NCBI RefSeq assembly: GCF_014353015.1
Contig: NZ_CP060704.1
Coordinates: 4,737,001 to 4,801,000 of the forward strand
DNA length: 64,000 nucleotides
Source: Chitinimonas koreensis
Lineage (GTDB): Bacteria; Pseudomonadota; Gammaproteobacteria; Burkholderiales; Chitinimonadaceae
Reading direction: 5' to 3'
Shown here: in pieces, positions 32,282-40,900 of the stretch
Numbering within the stretch: position 1 is the stretch's first letter
Layout: each line of letters begins with the position of its first letter
The notes under the pieces: model-generated
Databases searched by the model: none
What the model saw: the letters and a program-made list of their open reading frames with translations, nothing else
What the model was told of the DNA's origin: nothing
Translations under genes and position numbers: made by a program

Positions 32282-34105
32282 CTAGACCGCCAGCGACTTC
32301 ACCTTGCGGCGATAGCCGTAGATCAGGTTCACGAGGCCGCGCGACACCACCACCGACGAGAACATCGAGGTGACGATGCCGAGGCAGTGCACCACCGCGA
32401 AGCCGCGCACCGCGCCCGAGCCGAAGATCAGGAGCGCGACGCCGGCGATCAGGGTAGTGATGTTGGAGTCGAGGATGGTCGCCCAGGCGTGCTCGTAGCC
32501 GGCCTTGATCGCCGTCTGCGGCGGCATGCCGGCGCGCACCTCCTCGCGGATGCGCTCGTTGATCAGCACGTTGGAGTCGATCGCCATGCCGAGCGTCAGC
32601 GCGATGGCGGCGATGCCCGGCAGCGTCAGCGTGGTCCGCAGCACCGACAGCAGCGCGATCAGGAACAGCACGTTGACGGCCAGCGAGAACGAGGCGGTCA
32701 GGCCGAACACGCGGTAGTAGATCACCATGAAGACCACGATCGCGGCGAAGCCGTACAGCGTCGAGCTGAAGCCCTTCTGGATGTTTTCCTTGCCGAGGCT
32801 CGGACCGATGGTGCGTTCCTCGACGAAGTTCATCGGCGCGGCCAGGGAGCCTGCGCGCAGCAGCAGCGCGGTGTCGTTGGCGTCGGCGGTGGTCATCGAG
32901 CCGGAAATCTGCACCCGGCCGCCGCCGATCTCGGAACGGATCACCGGCGCGGTCACCACCTGGCCCTTGCCCTTCTCGATCAGCACCATCGCCATGCGCT
33001 TGCCGATGTTCTCGGCGGTGACCTGGCGGAAGATATTGGCGCCGGCCGAATCGAGGTTGATATGGACCGCCGGCTGGCCGTGGTCGTCGAAGCCGGCCTG
33101 GGCGTCGTTGATGTTCTCGCCGGTCAGCTCGACTTCCTTGCGCACCAGGATCGGCCGGTTGCCGCGCGCGTCGAGTTCTTCCATCAGCTCGAAGCCGGCC
33201 GGCACGCTGCCGCGCAGCGCGTCGCCGAGCGCGGCCTGGTCTTCGTTGACCATGCGCACTTCGAGCGTGGCGGTGCGGCCGATGATGTCCTTGGCGCGCG
33301 CGGTGTCCTGCACGCCCGGCAGTTGCACCACGATGCGCTCGGCGCCCTGCTGCTGGATCACCGGTTCGGTGGTGCCGAGCTCGTTGACGCGGTTGTGCAG
33401 CGTGGCGATGTTCTGCTTCACCGCATCGGTCTTGATGCGGAACAGCTCCTGCTGACCCAGCGTCAGCTTGAGCCGGTAATTGTTCTCGCCGCTCTGCTGG
33501 GCGATCTGCGCCACCGGCAGCGCGCGCTCGATGGCGCTGCGGGCACGACCCAGCGTGTCGGCGTCGCGCAACTGCACCTCGACGCCGTCCGGCAGGCGCT
33601 TGATCGCGCCGGCACGGATCTTCTTGTCCTTCAGCTCGCGCCGCACGTCGCCGGCCAGCCGTTCGTAGGCCTTGTCCTCGGCCGCCTTCATGTCGACTTC
33701 GAGCAGGAAGTGCACGCCACCGCTGAGATCCAGGCCGAGCGACATCGGGTGCGCGCCGAGCGCGGTCAGCCACTTCGGCGTGTTCGGCATCAGGTTCAGC
33801 GCGACGGTGTAGTCGTCGCCGAGCGTCTCCTGCACCAGGGTCTTGGCCTTGAGCTGGGTGTCGCTGTCCTTGAAGCGGGCCTTGAGGCTGCCGGCTTCGA
33901 GCGCGATGCTGAGCGGGGCGAGCTTGTTGTCGACCAGCACCTTCTCGATGCGGCCCATCGCCGCCTCGTCGACCTTGACCGCCGAGCGTGCGCCCGACAC
34001 CTGCACGGCCGGGCTTTCGCCGTAGAAGTTCGGCGTGGTGTAGATCAGCCCGAGCGCGATGGCGGCCAGGATGAGCAGGTATTTCCAGATCGAGTATCGG
34101 TTCAT
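32282..34105 (-). CDS. secD: protein translocase subunit SecD
   Basis: A 607-residue partner of SecF. It has an N-terminal membrane helix (about 8-26), a large periplasmic domain with GLDLSGGVHFLLEVD (P1 entry) and VQLPGVQD/ARAKDIIGRTATLEV, and five C-terminal helices with TLPGIAAIALTLGMAIDSNVLINERIREE (the conserved D-x-N-x3-E/RIREE). Together with YajC it assists late steps of secretion. It starts 71 bases after yajC on the same strand; that gap holds a GGGCGGCCG-AA-CGGCCGCCC hairpin. Confidence 0.96.
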   Translation of the reverse strand: MNRYSIWKYLLILAAIALGLIYTTPNFYGESPAVQVSGARSAVKVDEAAMGRIEKVLVDNKLAPLSIALEAGSLKARFKDSDTQLKAKTLVQETLGDDYTVALNLMPNTPKWLTALGAHPMSLGLDLSGGVHFLLEVDMKAAEDKAYERLAGDVRRELKDKKIRAGAIKRLPDGVEVQLRDADTLGRARSAIERALPVAQIAQQSGENNYRLKLTLGQQELFRIKTDAVKQNIATLHNRVNELGTTEPVIQQQGAERIVVQLPGVQDTARAKDIIGRTATLEVRMVNEDQAALGDALRGSVPAGFELMEELDARGNRPILVRKEVELTGENINDAQAGFDDHGQPAVHINLDSAGANIFRQVTAENIGKRMAMVLIEKGKGQVVTAPVIRSEIGGGRVQISGSMTTADANDTALLLRAGSLAAPMNFVEERTIGPSLGKENIQKGFSSTLYGFAAIVVFMVIYYRVFGLTASFSLAVNVLFLIALLSVLRTTLTLPGIAAIALTLGMAIDSNVLINERIREEVRAGMPPQTAIKAGYEHAWATILDSNITTLIAGVALLIFGSGAVRGFAVVHCLGIVTSMFSSVVVSRGLVNLIYGYRRKVKSLAV

Positions 34106-34176
34106 GGCGGGACAGGAAGACGGCGCGGCGGCCGGATGGGGAAGGGGCGGCCGAACGGCCGCCCGCGACGGTTAAC

Positions 34177-34506
34177 TCAGCGCTGGGCCTTGATGGTGCC
34201 CTTGTCGACCTTGGCCGCGATCGCGCCGCGCTGGACCACGATCTCGACGCCGTCGGACACTTCGAGCGTCAGGTAGGCCTCGCCGGCCTTGACCACGCGG
34301 GCCAGCACGCCGCCGTTGGTGATCACCTCGTCGCCCTTCTGCACCGCATCCAGCATCGCGCGGTGTTCCTTCATCTTCTTCTGCTGCGGGCGGATCATCA
34401 GGAAATAGAACAGCACGAAGATGACGATCATCGGCGCGATGGACGTCAGCATCTCCAGGCCGCCGGCCTGGGCAGGCGCAGCAGCGTAGGCGGGGGTGAT
34501 CAGCAT
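34177..34506 (-). CDS. yajC: preprotein translocase subunit YajC
   Basis: A 109-residue protein with one membrane helix (about 23-42, TSIAPMIVIFVLFYFLMIRPQQKK) ending in the conserved IRPQQKK signature. A small cytoplasmic beta domain follows (GDEVITNGGVLARV). YajC associates with SecDF. I start it at 34506 (MLITPAYA), the usual family N-terminus; an upstream in-frame ATG at 34527 has no ribosome site. It heads the yajC-secD-secF run. Confidence 0.94.
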   Translation of the reverse strand: MLITPAYAAAPAQAGGLEMLTSIAPMIVIFVLFYFLMIRPQQKKMKEHRAMLDAVQKGDEVITNGGVLARVVKAGEAYLTLEVSDGVEIVVQRGAIAAKVDKGTIKAQR

Positions 34507-34703
34507 TGGATAAATCCCGGTAAACATTGAAAAACAAGCCGCGCATTCTAGCCCGGAACGGCGGCAGCGGAAAACCGCCGCGAATGGAGCGAAGGAAAGG
34601 CAGCCGGATGCACGGCGCGAATGCGCCGTCGGCGGGCCATGGAGTGCCGGCGATGCAAAAAGTTCGCGGAAATGCCGCCGACGTGCGGCGCCCCAAAAAG
34701 CAC

Positions 34704-34750
34704 AAAAGCCCGCGAAGCACGACGAGCCCGTCGTTCCTTCGCAGGCTTTT
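34704..34750 (-). terminator. hairpin between tgt and yajC
   Basis: Long stem GGCTTTT/AAAAGCC plus CTTCGC/GCGAAG and ACGA/TCGT, 36 bases past the tgt stop. On the minus strand it ends in GGGCTTTT. It likely separates or attenuates transcription between tgt and the yajC-secDF genes. Confidence 0.7.
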
Positions 34751-34785
34751 GCCCGGCGTGATTACGCTCTTATCTAAAGATGGGG

Positions 34786-35913
34786 TCAGGCCGCGCCGCG
34801 TGCCCGATCGGCATGGAATTGCGTCACGAATGAGGCGAACGCATCGGCCTCGATCGCCGCGCGCATCTGCGCCATCAGCCACTGATAGTAATAAAGGTTG
34901 TGGATGGTATTGAGCCGCGCGCCGAGAATCTCGCCGGTACGGAACAGATGGTGCAGATAGGCGCGGCTGAAATTGCGGCAGGAATAGCAGGCGCAATCCT
35001 CGTCGAGCGGCGCCGCGTCGTCCTTGTAGCGCGCGTTCTTGATCTTGACGTCGCCCCAGCGGGTGAACAGCCAGCCGTTGCGCGCGTTGCGGGTCGGCAT
35101 CACGCAATCGAACATGTCGACGCCTTGCGACACGCCGTAGACCAGATCCTCGGGCGTGCCGACGCCCATCAGGTAGCGCGGCTTGTCGGCCGGCAGCCGC
35201 GGCGCGGTATAGGCCAGCACGCGGGTGAACTCGTCCTTCGGCTCGCCCACGCTGAGGCCGCCGATCGCATAGCCGTGGAAGCCGATGTCCATGAGGCCGG
35301 CCAGGCTCTCGTCGCGCAGCCGCTCGTGCATGCCGCCCTGGACGATGCCGAACAGCGCATTGGGATTCTCGAGCCGCTCGAACTCGTCCTTGGACCGCCG
35401 CGCCCAGCGCGCCGACAGCCGCATCGAGGTCGCCGCGGTCTTCTCGTCGGCCGGATACGGGGTGCACTCGTCGAAGATCATCACCACGTCGGAGTTCAGC
35501 ACCTTCTGGATCTGCATCGAGATCTCGGGCGTGAGGAACAGCTTGTCGCCGTTCACCGGCGACTGGAATTTCACGCCTTCTTCGCTGATCTTGCGCAGCG
35601 CGCCGAGGCTGAACACCTGGAAGCCGCCCGAATCGGTCAGGATCGGCTTGTTCCAGGCCATGAAGCGGTGCAGGCCGTCGTGCTTGCCGATGACGTCGAG
35701 ACCGGGCCGCAGCCACAGGTGGAAGGTGTTGCCCAGCACGATCTGGGCGCCGATCTCGTCGAGCTCGTTGGGCGCCATCGCCTTGACCGAGCCGTAGGTG
35801 CCGACCGGCATGAACACCGGCGTCTCGACGGTGCCGTGATTGAGTTCGACGCTGCCGCGGCGCGCGCCGCCGCTGGTGGATTTGAGGGTGAAGAGCAAGC
35901 CGTTGGCCGGCAT
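34786..35913 (-). CDS. tgt: tRNA-guanine(34) transglycosylase
   Basis: A 375-residue enzyme that swaps guanine 34 of GUN tRNAs for the queuosine precursor preQ1. Visible are the active-site DSGGFQVFSLG (catalytic Asp), the GGLSVGEPKDE loop, CVMPTRNARNG (nucleophile region) and the zinc site C-x-C-x2-C...H in DCACYSCRNFSRAYLHH. Complete length. The partner queA lies upstream at 36933-37949 but is separated from tgt by a phosphatase gene and a terminator, unlike the usual queA-tgt operon. Confidence 0.96.
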   Translation of the reverse strand: MPANGLLFTLKSTSGGARRGSVELNHGTVETPVFMPVGTYGSVKAMAPNELDEIGAQIVLGNTFHLWLRPGLDVIGKHDGLHRFMAWNKPILTDSGGFQVFSLGALRKISEEGVKFQSPVNGDKLFLTPEISMQIQKVLNSDVVMIFDECTPYPADEKTAATSMRLSARWARRSKDEFERLENPNALFGIVQGGMHERLRDESLAGLMDIGFHGYAIGGLSVGEPKDEFTRVLAYTAPRLPADKPRYLMGVGTPEDLVYGVSQGVDMFDCVMPTRNARNGWLFTRWGDVKIKNARYKDDAAPLDEDCACYSCRNFSRAYLHHLFRTGEILGARLNTIHNLYYYQWLMAQMRAAIEADAFASFVTQFHADRARGAA

Positions 35914-35987
35914 GGTGGGACTCCTCGCGCCACCGGAAGACAGTCCGGCGCGCCATGGTTGCGAACGCCCGCCGCATGGCGGGCAGG

Positions 35988-36014
35988 AAAAAGCCGGCGG
36001 GCGCAGCCGCCGGC
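35988..36014 (-). terminator. terminator after metallophosphoesterase gene
   Basis: On the minus strand GCCGGCGG-CTGCGC-CCGCCGGC is followed directly by TTTTT, 18 bases beyond the phosphatase stop and before tgt. Confidence 0.8.
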
Positions 36015-36031
36015 CGGATCGGTTGAGAACG

Positions 36032-36853
36032 TTAACGCGTGTAGAAAACCGGATTGCCGCCGCGATGCTCGGCCAGCGTCAGCCGCATCGGCGCACCGCT
36101 GTCGACGCGATTGACGTCGACATTGCCCTCGTAGCCGGCGCCGGTATCGATATGGCAGTGCGATTCGTGGATCACCGGGTAAGGCACCGGATTGTGGCCG
36201 CAATAGGTGATCGACAGGCCCTCGCGCCAGCTCGGCCCGCGCCGTTCGAGCGAGGCCTGCGCCGCCTGGTCGGCCAGCGTGCGGCTCCAGATCAGCCGCT
36301 CGACGGCCTTGTCGTCGGCATGCACCAACCGCGCGTCGAGATCGGCATCGCGGTACAGCGCCAGGCCGCTCGGCGACTCGAGCAGCGCGGCATGGACCAG
36401 ATTGAAGCGGTCCGGCGTGCCCGGCCCGACCACCAGCACGTGCGGCAGGCGGTTGATCACCTGGCCGGCCGCCATCAGGTTGGCGTCGTGCTTGAGGATG
36501 CCGCCGAGCGCCCAGCCACCGCCGTTGGCCACCGACATCGCGATCGCCGCGTCGTCGCCGGTCATGGCATTGAGCAGCATCTGCTCGTGATTGCCCAGCA
36601 CGCTGTAGAACCACGGCTGGCGCAGCAGGTTGAGGCAGCCCATCGCATCGGGGCCGCGGTCAATCAGGTCGCCGGTGGCGAACAGCCGGTCGCCCTTGGC
36701 CGGATTGAAGCCCGACGCCACCAGCAGCACCTCGAGATCGCGCCGGCAGCCGTGCAGATCGCCCACGACGAAATCGCGGCCCTGCTCGTTGCGCGGCAGG
36801 AAGGCCACGCGCGGCGGCGCGACCGTTTCGGCGGATGTGACGGCAGTCGACAT
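36032..36853 (-). CDS. metallophosphoesterase (PrpA/ApaH-like)
   Basis: A 273-residue calcineurin-like phosphoesterase. It has the five family blocks GDLHG (residues 32-36), GDLIDRGPD (about 61-69), GNHEQM (about 87-92), NLVHAAL and YCGHNPVPYP. These bind two metal ions and resemble bacterial PrpA/PphA protein phosphatases and ApaH. Whether it acts on phosphoproteins, dinucleotides or RNA caps cannot be decided. Sequence after GNHEQM with GGGWAL follows the PrpA style. It lies between tgt and queA with its own terminator. Confidence 0.85.
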   Translation of the reverse strand: MSTAVTSAETVAPPRVAFLPRNEQGRDFVVGDLHGCRRDLEVLLVASGFNPAKGDRLFATGDLIDRGPDAMGCLNLLRQPWFYSVLGNHEQMLLNAMTGDDAAIAMSVANGGGWALGGILKHDANLMAAGQVINRLPHVLVVGPGTPDRFNLVHAALLESPSGLALYRDADLDARLVHADDKAVERLIWSRTLADQAAQASLERRGPSWREGLSITYCGHNPVPYPVIHESHCHIDTGAGYEGNVDVNRVDSGAPMRLTLAEHRGGNPVFYTR

Positions 36854-36932
36854 GACGGGATTATGGCAGTTCAGCGGCGAATTTCGCCTTTTCCTAATTT
36901 CTTACTATTACCGTGGCCGACCGGTACGCGGC

Positions 36933-37949
36933 TCAGCGCCGCTCGAGCAGCATCGCGTCGCCGTAACTGAAGAACCGGTATTGCCGTTCGACCGCATGGC
37001 GATAGGCCGCCATGATGCGATCATAGCCGGCGAAGGCCGACACCAGCATCAGCAAGGTCGAGCGCGGCAGGTGGAAGTTGGTGATCAGCGCGTCGACCAG
37101 GCGGAAGTCGTAGCCCGGCGTGATGAAGATGTCGGTATCGCCCTCGGGCTCGGCCAGCAGCCCGCGCTGGCAGGCTGCCTCGAGCGCGCGCAGGCTGGTG
37201 GTGCCGACCGCCACCACGCGGCCGCCGCGCGCGCGCGTTTCACGGATCGCCGCCAACGCCTCGGCCGGGATGCGGTAGCGCTCGTGATGCATGCGGTGCT
37301 CGGCCAGGTTCTCGACCCGCACCGGCTGGAAGGTGCCGGCGCCGACGTGCAGCGTCAGCCGCGCATGGCGCACGCCGCGCTCGTCCAGCGCCGCGAACAT
37401 CGCCTCGGTGAAGTGCAGGCCGGCGGTCGGCGCCGCCACCGCACCCGGCTCGCGCGCGAACACCGTCTGATAGCGCTCGGCGTCGGCCGCGTCGGGCGTG
37501 TGTTCTATATAGGGCGGCAGCGGCAAGCGGCCGGCCGCCTCGAGCACGTCGAGCACCGGCGCGTCGAACTTCAGGCGGAAGAACTCGCCCTGCCGCGCCA
37601 GCATCGCGGCGCCCCAGGCCTCGCCGAGCAGCAGCCGGCTGCCCGGCCTGGGCGGCTTGCTGGCGCGGATCTGCGCCAGCGCCTCGAATTCGTCCAGCAC
37701 GCGCTCGACCAGCACTTCGACCTGGCCGCCGCTGTCCTTGCGGCCGAACAGCCGGGCCTTGATCACGCGCGTGTCGTTGAGCACCAGCAGGTCGCCCTCG
37801 CGCAGCAGCGCCGGCAGATCGGCGAAACGGCCGTCATGCAGCCCACCGGCCACCGGCAGGTGCAGCAGGCGGCTGCCGCCGCGCTCGGCGGGCGGAAACT
37901 GGGCGATCAGGGATTCGGGCAGGAAGTAGTCGAAATCGGAAAGCAGCAT
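36933..37949 (-). CDS. queA: S-adenosylmethionine:tRNA ribosyltransferase-isomerase
   Basis: A 338-residue enzyme that moves the ribosyl part of SAM onto preQ1 in tRNA to form epoxyqueuosine. The start MLLSDFDYFLPESLIAQFP at 37949 is the standard N-terminus. Other signatures are LLVLNDTRVIKARLFG, PPYIEHTPDAADAERYQTVFA, GAVAAPTAGLHFTE and HVGAGTFQPVR. Works in the queuosine pathway with Tgt. The open frame upstream to 38144 has no support and would overlap the aroQ promoter. Confidence 0.96.
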   Translation of the reverse strand: MLLSDFDYFLPESLIAQFPPAERGGSRLLHLPVAGGLHDGRFADLPALLREGDLLVLNDTRVIKARLFGRKDSGGQVEVLVERVLDEFEALAQIRASKPPRPGSRLLLGEAWGAAMLARQGEFFRLKFDAPVLDVLEAAGRLPLPPYIEHTPDAADAERYQTVFAREPGAVAAPTAGLHFTEAMFAALDERGVRHARLTLHVGAGTFQPVRVENLAEHRMHHERYRIPAEALAAIRETRARGGRVVAVGTTSLRALEAACQRGLLAEPEGDTDIFITPGYDFRLVDALITNFHLPRSTLLMLVSAFAGYDRIMAAYRHAVERQYRFFSYGDAMLLERR

Positions 37950-38142
37950 ATGTCGGCATCTGCCGGGAAAACGCCAGATTATACCAGCGCCCGGTTTTGG
38001 CCCCGATGAACGGCAAAATCGGCGCGGGCCTTGCGACACATGCAATAACGCAACAGGAAACTCAGAAAGTTCAAGCGGTTGCTTGACCGAATTTTCGGCG
38101 AACTGTAGACAATGCGCGCGCATCTGCGGCAAACTCGCCGCC

Positions 38143-38631
38143 ATGACTCAGCCGCACTCGCACAATTTGGCTGGACAGCACCGCAGTATCCTGGTAGTGC
38201 ACGGACCGAACCTCAACATGCTCGGCCGGCGCGAGCCACAATACTACGGCAGCGACACGCTCGCCAGCATCGACGCTCGCCTGGTCGAGCGCGCGCGCGC
38301 GGCCGGCTTCGCCTGCGAGACCTTCCAAAGCAACAGCGAAGCCGCGCTGATCGAGCGTATCCACGCCGCCTTCGACGACGGCACCGGCTTCGTGGTCATC
38401 AATCCGGCGGCCTTCACCCATACCAGCGTCGCCCTGCGCGATGCGCTGGCGGCGGTGAAGCTGCCCTTCGTCGAAGTCCACCTCTCCAACGTCCACGCCC
38501 GCGAACCGTTCCGGCATCACAGCCATTTCTCGGACATCGCGGTGGGCGTGATCTGCGGTTTGGGGCCGGCCGGCTACGGCTACGCGCTCGAACACGCCAT
38601 CGACCACCTGAGTCGCCAAGCGTCGGCCTGA
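38143..38631 (+). CDS. aroQ: 3-dehydroquinate dehydratase, type II
   Basis: A 162-residue enzyme of the shikimate pathway that dehydrates 3-dehydroquinate. It has the GPNLNMLGRREPQYYG opening with catalytic Tyr and flexible loop Arg, FQSNSEAALIERIH, INPAAFTHTS and EVHLSNVHAREPFRHHS. The N-terminus is about 14 residues longer than usual (TQPHSHNLAGQHR); the ATG at 38143 is the first usable start. It precedes accB by 54 bases on the same strand, an aroQ-accB-accC arrangement common in proteobacteria. Confidence 0.94.
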   Translation: MTQPHSHNLAGQHRSILVVHGPNLNMLGRREPQYYGSDTLASIDARLVERARAAGFACETFQSNSEAALIERIHAAFDDGTGFVVINPAAFTHTSVALRDALAAVKLPFVEVHLSNVHAREPFRHHSHFSDIAVGVICGLGPAGYGYALEHAIDHLSRQASA

Positions 38632-38685
38632 GCCGGCAAACCCGGCCAAGCGCCACACCCTGACTACATATAAGAAGGAACGGGC

Positions 38686-39150
38686 ATGGATTTACGCAAG
38701 CTCAAGAAGCTGATCGACCTCGTTGAAGAATCCGGCATCGCCGAGATCGAAGTCACCGAGGGCGAAGAAAAAGTCCGCATCACGCGCGTCTCGCAGAATG
38801 CGCAGATGATCTACGCGCAGGCCCCGATGCAGCAGGTGGCCCTGCCGACCGCCGCGCCCGCCGCCGCCAGCGCCCCGGCCGCCGAAGCCGCGCCTGCCGC
38901 CTCCGGCCTGCCCGCCGGCAACGTGGTCAAGTCGCCGATGGTCGGCACCTTCTACCGCTCGGCCAGCCCGGGCGCCAAGCCGTTCGCCGAGGTCGGCCAG
39001 GCCGTCAACGTCGGCGACACGCTGTGCATCATCGAGGCGATGAAGCTGCTCAACGAGATCGAGGCCGAAGTCAGCGGCACGATCAAGGCCATCCTGGTCG
39101 AGAACGGCTCGCCGGTCGAATACGGCGAGCCCTTGTTCGTGATCGGCTGA
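38686..39150 (+). CDS. accB: biotin carboxyl carrier protein of acetyl-CoA carboxylase
   Basis: A 154-residue protein. The N-terminal RKLKKLIDLVEESGIAEIEV helix region is followed by an Ala/Pro-rich flexible linker (about 48-78) and the biotinyl domain with the biotinylated Lys in EAMKL (about residues 119-123) and the protruding thumb SPMVGTFYRSASPGAKP. It carries CO2 from AccC to the carboxyltransferase in the first step of fatty acid synthesis. An AAGGAACGGGC ribosome site precedes the ATG. Confidence 0.96.
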   Translation: MDLRKLKKLIDLVEESGIAEIEVTEGEEKVRITRVSQNAQMIYAQAPMQQVALPTAAPAAASAPAAEAAPAASGLPAGNVVKSPMVGTFYRSASPGAKPFAEVGQAVNVGDTLCIIEAMKLLNEIEAEVSGTIKAILVENGSPVEYGEPLFVIG

Positions 39151-39165
39151 ATTTCGCCGTGAAAC

Positions 39166-39249
39166 GTGAAATGTGAAAGGTGGAACGTGGGCGGCCGAGC
39201 CGCCTGCGTTTTGCTTTTCACGTTTCACTTTTCACCTTTCACATTTCAC
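39166..39249. repeat. accB-accC intergenic inverted repeat built of GTGAAA units
   Basis: GTGAAATGTGAAAGGTG (39166-39182) and its exact reverse complement CACCTTTCACATTTCAC (39233-39249) form a 17-bp stem around a 50-base loop. Further TTTCAC units lie on both sides. It interrupts a normally tight operon and could affect accC expression. Confidence 0.8.
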
Positions 39250-39262
39250 GGGGTTCCAAGAA

Positions 39263-40612
39263 ATGTTCGAAAAAGTCCTCATCGCCAATCGCGGCGAGAT
39301 CGCGCTGCGTATCCAGCGCGCCTGCCGCGAGCTTGGCATCAAGACCGTGGTGGTGCATTCCGAGGTCGACCGCGAGGCCAAGTACGTCAAGCTGGCCGAC
39401 GAATCGGTCTGCATCGGCCCGGCACCGTCGCCGCTGTCCTATCTGAATATCCCGGCCATCATCTCGGCGGCCGAAGTCACCGACGCCCAGGCCATCCATC
39501 CGGGCTACGGCTTCCTCAGCGAGAACGCCGACTTCGCCGAACGCGTCGAGCAGTCGGGCTTCGTCTTCATCGGCCCGCGGCCCGAGTCGATCCGGCTGAT
39601 GGGCGACAAGGTCAGCGCCAAGGATGCCATGAAGGCTTCGGGCGTGCCCTGCGTGCCCGGCTCGGACGGCGCGCTGCCGGACGACCCGGAAGAGATGCTG
39701 AAGATCGGCCGCCGCGTCGGCTACCCGGTCATCATCAAGGCCGCCGGCGGCGGCGGCGGCCGCGGCATGCGCGTGGTGCGCAGCGAGGAAGACCTGATCA
39801 AGTCGGTCGAGATGACGCGCACCGAAGCCGGTGCCGCCTTCGGCAACCCGACCGTCTACATGGAGAAGTTCCTCGAGAACCCGCGCCACATCGAGATCCA
39901 GGTGCTGGCCGACGAATACGGCAACGCGGTCTACCTCGGCGAGCGCGACTGCTCGATGCAGCGCCGCCACCAGAAGGTGATCGAGGAAGCGCCCGCGCCC
40001 GGCATCACCGACAAGCTGCGCAAGAAGGTCGGCGAGGCCTGTGCCGAAGCCTGCCGCCGCATCGGCTACCGCGGCGCCGGCACCTTCGAGTTCCTGTTCG
40101 AGAACGGCGAGTTCTACTTCATCGAGATGAACACCCGCGTGCAGGTCGAGCACCCGGTCACCGAGCAGATCACCGGCATCGACATCGTGCAGGAGCAGAT
40201 CCGCATCGCCTCGGGCGAGAAGCTGCGCATCGCGCAGAAGGACGTGCACATCAAGGGCCATGCGATGGAGTGCCGCATCAACGCCGAGGATCCGTTCAAG
40301 TTCACCCCGAGCCCCGGCCGCATCACCACCTACCATCCGCCCGGCGGCCCCGGCATCCGCGTCGATTCGCACATCTACCAGGGTTACACCGTGCCGCCGA
40401 ACTACGACTCGATGGTCGGCAAGGTGATCGCCTACGGCGACACCCGCGAGCAGGCGATGGCGCGCATGCGCATCGCGCTGTCGGAGATGGCGGTCGAGGG
40501 CATCAAGACCAATATCCCGCTGCACCAGATGCTGTTCAACGACCCGGGCTTCGTCAAGGGCAGCACCAGCATCCACTATCTCGAGCACCTGCTCGCGGAG
40601 ACCCGGTCCTAA
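39263..40612 (+). CDS. accC: biotin carboxylase subunit of acetyl-CoA carboxylase
   Basis: A 449-residue ATP-grasp enzyme that carboxylates biotin on AccB. Start at MFEKVLIANRGEIALRI (39263); the frame before it reads repeat sequence. Motifs are IHPGYGFLSENADFAE, the glycine loop AAGGGGGRGMR, CSMQRRHQKVIEEAP, and MNTRVQVEHPVTE (catalytic Arg/Glu segment). Complete length. It lies 112 bases after accB with an inverted repeat between the two genes. Confidence 0.97.
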   Translation: MFEKVLIANRGEIALRIQRACRELGIKTVVVHSEVDREAKYVKLADESVCIGPAPSPLSYLNIPAIISAAEVTDAQAIHPGYGFLSENADFAERVEQSGFVFIGPRPESIRLMGDKVSAKDAMKASGVPCVPGSDGALPDDPEEMLKIGRRVGYPVIIKAAGGGGGRGMRVVRSEEDLIKSVEMTRTEAGAAFGNPTVYMEKFLENPRHIEIQVLADEYGNAVYLGERDCSMQRRHQKVIEEAPAPGITDKLRKKVGEACAEACRRIGYRGAGTFEFLFENGEFYFIEMNTRVQVEHPVTEQITGIDIVQEQIRIASGEKLRIAQKDVHIKGHAMECRINAEDPFKFTPSPGRITTYHPPGGPGIRVDSHIYQGYTVPPNYDSMVGKVIAYGDTREQAMARMRIALSEMAVEGIKTNIPLHQMLFNDPGFVKGSTSIHYLEHLLAETRS

Positions 40613-40660
40613 GTCCGAGCCCTGCGAGCGCTCGATCCGTCGTTCAGGATCCGTCGTACA

Positions 40661-40783
40661 GGCGCCCGGCAAAGCCGGGCGCTTGCGCTTGGTGCTTGCG
40701 GAACCACCGGTCTCCTCCTTGATTGGCTCCAACTCCCGCCGCCCTCGCCGCCGCGAGGTCGCCTCGCTGCGCTCGCACCGGGC
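40661..40783 (+). repeat. composite intergenic repeat, family G copy 2
   Basis: Begins with GCGCCCGGC-AAA-GCCGGGCGC (40662-40682), which may also terminate accC transcription (followed by TTGCGCTTGG). It then contains TTGATTGGCTCC and ends with the CCGCCCTCGCCGCCGCGAGG / GCCTCGCTGCGCTCG block. Confidence 0.7.
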
Positions 40784-40900
40784 TTTCTGCACCTGCAGCG
40801 CAAGGACCGGGCCACGGGCTCCCTCTACCTTGAAGTGATAAACTCCGACACGGCCGGCAAGCATGCCGGCCGTTGTCATTCCCACTCCTGGAGTAGCGCC

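Noticed and set aside
39150..39262. CRISPR-like run of GTGAAA/TTTCAC units
   Set aside because: Units are 6 bases, irregular and partly inverted, with no constant spacer length and no cas genes.
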